A stretch of 25,066 nt of DNA from JAZLIT01 sp045617525 (GTDB lineage Bacteria > Bacillota > Bacilli > Bacillales_A > Planococcaceae). Position numbers and translations under genes: made by a program. Under the pieces are notes generated by a model. That model had not been told where the DNA came from and did no database searches. It worked only from the letters and a program-made list of their open reading frames with translations. The stretch spans positions 1 through 25,066 of the forward strand of contig JAZLIT010000261.1 in assembly GCA_045617525.1 (NCBI GenBank), in the 5' to 3' direction. Shown piece after piece: positions 22,387 to 25,066 of the stretch; the stretch's first letter is position 1; each line of letters starts with the position of its first letter.

Positions 22387-22426
22387 AAGGGAAGTTTACT
22401 CAATTAGAGTCGACTTTCCTTTTTTT
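22387..22426 (+). terminator. Intrinsic terminator between phoR and hflK
   Basis: GGGAAGT (22389-22395) pairs with ACTTTCC (22413-22419) and, inside a 2x2 internal loop, ACTC pairs with GAGT around AATTA. Seven T follow. It would end both the phoPR transcript and the short RNA from the PhoP-dependent promoter, isolating hflKC. Confidence 0.88.
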
Positions 22427-22447
22427 GATGGAAAAATAGTGCTTTTT

Positions 22448-22473
22448 TGAAACTTATTGTGAATACACTCGTA
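22448..22473 (+). promoter_or_regulatory. Sigma-W-type ECF promoter of hflK-hflC
   Basis: TGAAAC (22448-22453), exactly 16 bp, then CGTA (22470-22473) is a perfect sigma-W consensus. It lies 43 bp before the hflK start and after the terminator. It has the same spacing and core as the fxsA promoter at 14180. Confidence 0.75.
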
Positions 22474-22516
22474 AATAGATAGAACATTAAAAAAATAAAT
22501 AGTAGGGGGTTCCGTT

Positions 22517-23464
22517 TTGAGTACAAAGAGACTAATTTTATTGTTAACAAGCATTGTAGCCGGAATAGTGGCTATTATTGTCGTTGCAACTTCTTGGTAT
22601 ACGGTCGATGAATCAGAACAGGCTGTTGTAATTACATTTGGGAAAGCTGAAGACGAGATTCAAGGGTCTGGCTTACACTTCAAACTACCATGGCCAGTGC
22701 AACGAGTAGAGATTTTATCGAAGGAAACGTTTAGTTTGCAGTTTGGCTATACGAATGTGAACGGTGAAGTTAAGGCAAATGAAAGTGAAACAAAAATGAT
22801 TACAGGTGATGATTATATAGTATTAACAGATTTAGTTGTACAATGGAAAATTACCGATCCGCAAAAATATTTATTTAGTGCATCAGATCCAAATAAAATC
22901 TTACATAGTGCGACATCGAGCGCAATTCGATCAGTTATTGGTAATTCGAAAATCGATGATGCATTAACAGATGGAAAAGCGGAAATTGAAAATGATACAC
23001 GCGGTCTGCTTGTAACATTAATCGAAAAATATGATATTGGTGTTAGTATTTTAGCCGTTAAATTACAGGATGTTGAACTGCCGAATGCACAAGTTCGTGC
23101 TTCATTTACAGCAGTAACAGATGCTCGCGAAATTAAGAGCACGAAAGAAAATGAAGCAACTAAATATAAAAATCAGCTATTAAAAGAAGCTGAAGGGGAA
23201 ATAGATGCGATTAATTCAGAGGCAATCGGTCAAAAAATTGGGCGTGTTGAGCAAGCACACGGGGATGTTGCGGTGTTTAATAAGCTATATGAGCAATATG
23301 CATTGAACAAGGCGATTACACGTGAACGTTTAATTATTGAAACACTTGAATCGGTATTGCCTAATGCGCAAATTTATATCATGAATGATCAAGGTGAAAC
23401 GATGAAATATTTACCGTTACAAGCGATTAAATCGACTTCGACAACTGGAGGTGGCAATGAATGA
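22517..23464 (+). CDS. hflK: HflK-type SPFH/band 7 protein
   Basis: Membrane-anchored SPFH protein, the HflK half of the HflKC complex, which in E. coli surrounds and restrains the FtsH protease. Of 315 residues, 7-27 form the membrane anchor. The SPFH domain follows, with VDESEQAVVITFGKAEDEI, GSGLHFKLPWPVQRVEI, the core QWKITDPQKYLFS and an HflK-like ITRERLIIETLESVL near the end. A helical region (about 210-250) is rich in Lys, Glu and Ala. It lacks the long glycine-rich N-terminal tail and the C-terminal extension of E. coli HflK. The start is TTG 22517 with AGGGGGT at 22504-22510. It overlaps hflC by 4 bp (ATGA). B. subtilis, to my knowledge, has no hflKC at this locus. Confidence 0.9.
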   Translation: MSTKRLILLLTSIVAGIVAIIVVATSWYTVDESEQAVVITFGKAEDEIQGSGLHFKLPWPVQRVEILSKETFSLQFGYTNVNGEVKANESETKMITGDDYIVLTDLVVQWKITDPQKYLFSASDPNKILHSATSSAIRSVIGNSKIDDALTDGKAEIENDTRGLLVTLIEKYDIGVSILAVKLQDVELPNAQVRASFTAVTDAREIKSTKENEATKYKNQLLKEAEGEIDAINSEAIGQKIGRVEQAHGDVAVFNKLYEQYALNKAITRERLIIETLESVLPNAQIYIMNDQGETMKYLPLQAIKSTSTTGGGNE

Positions 23465-24471
23465 GTAATAATAACTTCGACGGGGATTTAGAGAAATTCC
23501 TAAAAAATTTATTGAATGGAAAAAAGAAACCCAACAATGTAAATAATTCAGACGATAATATTATTCCAATGGAGAAGAAACCGATGAACGTGAAAAAATG
23601 GGCGACATCTGCCGTTATTGCAACGCTTCTCTTTGTCATCGCAATAATTGCCATCACAAATATTTATGTCGTAAAGGAAAATGAATATAAAATCGTTCGT
23701 CAGTTTGGTGAGGTGAAAAAATTCGAATCTACGCCAGGATTGCATTTTAAAGTGCCATTTATCCAATCTCTTACAACACTGCCGAAAAATATTCAAACAT
23801 ATGATATGACAGAAGAAGAAATTAATACACTAGATAAAAAGCGTATTATTATCGATAATTATGCGGTATGGCGTGTAACAGATCCCAAAAAATTGATTTC
23901 AAACGCTGGTAATCTTATAAACGCGGAAAATCGAATGGAAGAGTTCATTTACTCGGCTATTCGTACGGAACTTGGACAATTAAATTACAAGGATATTATA
24001 AATGATGAAAAATCAAATCGTGGGAGTCTAAATGACCGAGTAACGCTGAGAGTGAATGAACTTTTAGCGCAGGATAATTACGGGGTTGAAGTAGTAGATG
24101 TGCGTATTCGCCGAATTGATTTACCGAAAGATAATGAGCAATCTGTATACACGCGTATGATTTCGGAGCGTGATTCGCAGTCTCAATCATATTTATCTGA
24201 AGGGGATGCGAATAAACGTCGTACAGAGGCTGAGGTAGATCAGCAAGTGAAGGAAATGCTAGCGATTGCCCATAAAGATGCTGCGGAAATTATTGCTGAA
24301 GGTGAAGCTGAGGCTGCGAAAATTTATAATGATTCATTTGGGAAAGACCCAGAGTTTTATTCATTGTATCGTACATTAGAGTCATATAAAAAGACGATTG
24401 GTGAAGATACGGTTATTATTCTACCTTCAGATTCGCCATACGCGAAATTGCTACAAGGGAATTTCGAGTAA
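23461..24471 (+). CDS. hflC: HflC-type SPFH/band 7 protein with N-terminal tail
   Basis: Second SPFH protein of the HflKC pair, 336 residues. Residues 1-45 are polar, Asn/Lys-rich and presumably cytoplasmic; a membrane segment lies at about 48-68. The SPFH domain follows with VKENEYKIVRQFGEVKKF, TPGLHFKVPFIQSL, DNYAVWRVTDPKKL, IRTELGQL and VVDVRIRRIDLP. The C-terminal part has the HflC hallmarks EGEAEAAKIY, FGKDPEFYSLYRTLESY and a closing DSPYAKLL. E. coli HflC has almost no N-terminal tail, while HflK does; here the tail, including DLEKFLKNLLNGKK, is on HflC. GGAGGTGG at 23447-23454 precedes the ATG. It is translationally coupled to hflK and ends in a strong terminator. Confidence 0.92.
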   Translation: MSNNNFDGDLEKFLKNLLNGKKKPNNVNNSDDNIIPMEKKPMNVKKWATSAVIATLLFVIAIIAITNIYVVKENEYKIVRQFGEVKKFESTPGLHFKVPFIQSLTTLPKNIQTYDMTEEEINTLDKKRIIIDNYAVWRVTDPKKLISNAGNLINAENRMEEFIYSAIRTELGQLNYKDIINDEKSNRGSLNDRVTLRVNELLAQDNYGVEVVDVRIRRIDLPKDNEQSVYTRMISERDSQSQSYLSEGDANKRRTEAEVDQQVKEMLAIAHKDAAEIIAEGEAEAAKIYNDSFGKDPEFYSLYRTLESYKKTIGEDTVIILPSDSPYAKLLQGNFE

Positions 24472-24486
24472 AATTAAATTAACTTT

Positions 24487-24527
24487 AAAGTGTTATTCAT
24501 TTATTTAAATGGATAACGCTTTTTTTA
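24487..24527 (+). terminator. Intrinsic terminator of hflKC
   Basis: AAAGTGTTATTCATTT (24487-24502) pairs over 16 bp with AAATGGATAACGCTTT (24507-24522), with two G-U pairs, followed by T. Confidence 0.92.
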
Positions 24528-24600
24528 GTAGAACCAAAAAATTAGAGGATTGAATGTAAATTTGTCGTTTATTACCTTCATAATATATTCAATTATATTA

Positions 24601-24629
24601 TTCTCAAGTAATATCTGAGTTGATATAAT
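24601..24629 (+). promoter_or_regulatory. Extended -10 sigma-A promoter of the terminal gene
   Basis: TTCTCA (24601-24606), a 17-bp spacer and a perfect TATAAT (24624-24629) preceded by TGA form an extended -10 promoter (TGATATAAT). The start point near 24636 leaves a short leader with AAGGAG at 24644-24649. Confidence 0.6.
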
Positions 24630-24658
24630 AGGACTATAAAATGAAGGAGTGAAGAAGC

Positions 24659-25066
24659 ATGCGAAATGTTAGTAGAACGATTCAAAATATATTGATTGCT
24701 TTTATCATGGGAACTTCAATTATGGGGATTTATAATGGAATATCAGTTGCTTGGATTAAGACAAGCTTTTATCATATACCGGTCTTATTTATTATTATAT
24801 TTATTGCAAGTTTATTTATAGCAGACGATGTACGTAATTCATTTAAAAAAGTTTTGTGGTATAACAAGCGAGAGGATAAGCTTCCAATTTGGCAAGTGGG
24901 CATTGGGATGCTCTTCTACTTTACGCAAGTTGGCTTTGTCGAAGTATTTATGCGTACATGGATGGAGCATGCACTTGCAGGAATGCCGATGTATTTGGTT
25001 ATTAGTTTCTTAAATTCGTTCTTATTCACTGTTATTTTCCAGGAAATATTTTATTTCGATAAAAAA
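24659..25066 (+). CDS. Multi-spanning membrane protein of unknown function, cut by window end
   Basis: An open frame from ATG 24659 to the last base of the window, 136 codons without a stop, so the 3' end lies outside. I do not recognise the family. Four hydrophobic segments are visible, at about residues 9-30, 40-57, 78-96 and 108-130. A charged loop (DDVRNSFKKVLWYNKREDKLP, about 59-77) lies between the second and third. No signal peptide or catalytic motif is seen. AAGGAG (24644-24649) 9 nt upstream and an extended -10 promoter support the start. In B. subtilis polA follows phoR; this gene and hflKC stand in that position here. A small integral membrane protein of the DUF2798 kind is one possibility, not supported further. 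Confidence 0.75.
   Translation, partial: MRNVSRTIQNILIAFIMGTSIMGIYNGISVAWIKTSFYHIPVLFIIIFIASLFIADDVRNSFKKVLWYNKREDKLPIWQVGIGMLFYFTQVGFVEVFMRTWMEHALAGMPMYLVISFLNSFLFTVIFQEIFYFDKK

Larger units (their letters stand above)
22343..22426 (+). ncRNA. Predicted PhoP-activated small RNA antisense to the phoP leader
   Basis: About 84 nt lie between the predicted PhoP-dependent start and the terminator, with no start codon or ribosome site. The layout is that of a trans-acting bacterial small RNA: an unstructured 5' segment containing CCCCC, an A/U-rich linker (22362-22380) and an intrinsic terminator. Nucleotides 22345-22361 (AAACCCCCATTTCAAAT) are perfectly complementary to 19977-19993 in the phoP leader hairpin, with the five C facing the G-rich loop. 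AACCCCC is also complementary to GGGGGTT (22505-22511) at the hflK ribosome site. Expression and pairing are inference. It could instead be the leader of hflKC or the 3' end of the phoPR message. Confidence 0.5.

Noticed and set aside
24828..25013. A 61-codon plus-strand frame near the window end
   Set aside because: It lies out of frame within the terminal membrane-protein gene, which has promoter, ribosome site and coherent hydrophobic segments.

Overview
The window is a low-GC, chromosomal, Gram-positive segment. Its gene order is ytkL - ytoI - ytpI - nrnA - dnaE - gntR - pfkA - pyk - fxsA - ytvI - citZ - icd - mdh - maoC-like - phoP - phoR. This is a variant of the Bacillus subtilis ytkL-to-phoR region. 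AGGAGG ribosome sites, several TTG/GTG starts and protein sequences closer to Lysinibacillus/Solibacillus-type bacteria than to Bacillus suggest Planococcaceae (order Bacillales); that placement is inference from memory, not a search. No rRNA, tRNA, CRISPR, prophage or insertion sequence was seen.

Layout. 1-2.4 kb: alanine dehydrogenase, a 66-residue membrane protein and a GNAT acetyltransferase, each apparently with its own promoter. 2.4-7.2 kb: an M24 peptidase (minus strand) divergent from ytkL, then ytoI, ytpI (minus) and nrnA. 7.2-11.1 kb: dnaE, with a PHP domain lacking metal ligands and a short C-terminus, then a FadR-type GntR regulator behind a perfect TGGTCTGACCA operator. The accD-accA pair usually found between this regulator and pfkA in Bacillus is absent. 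11.3-14.1 kb: pfkA-pyk, lower glycolysis. 14.2-15.6 kb: fxsA behind a textbook sigma-W-type promoter, and ytvI inverted relative to B. subtilis behind a sigma-E-like promoter. 15.7-19.4 kb: citZ, icd and mdh, the citrate branch of the TCA cycle. 19.5-22.3 kb: a MaoC-like hot-dog protein with the phosphate two-component system phoP-phoR. 22.3-24.5 kb: a regulatory stretch, then hflK-hflC (SPFH membrane proteins, FtsH modulators) behind a second perfect sigma-W-type promoter. 24.66 kb to the end: an unfinished multi-spanning membrane protein.

The most interesting signal flanks phoPR. Directly after phoR are four PhoP-box repeats (TTTACG, TTTACA, TTCATT, TTAACA) at exact 11-bp period, a -10 box at the right distance, and about 84 nt later a strong intrinsic terminator with no ORF between. 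The predicted transcript begins with a C-rich unstructured segment. Nucleotides 3-19 of it (22345-22361) are perfectly complementary over 17 nt to a stem-loop just upstream of the phoP ribosome-binding site (19977-19993), including its G-rich loop. This looks like a PhoP-activated small RNA that pairs with the leader of its own activator, a feedback loop I do not know from the literature. DNA-level explanations (an inverted operator pair, or a 17-bp inverted repeat bracketing phoPR) are not excluded.
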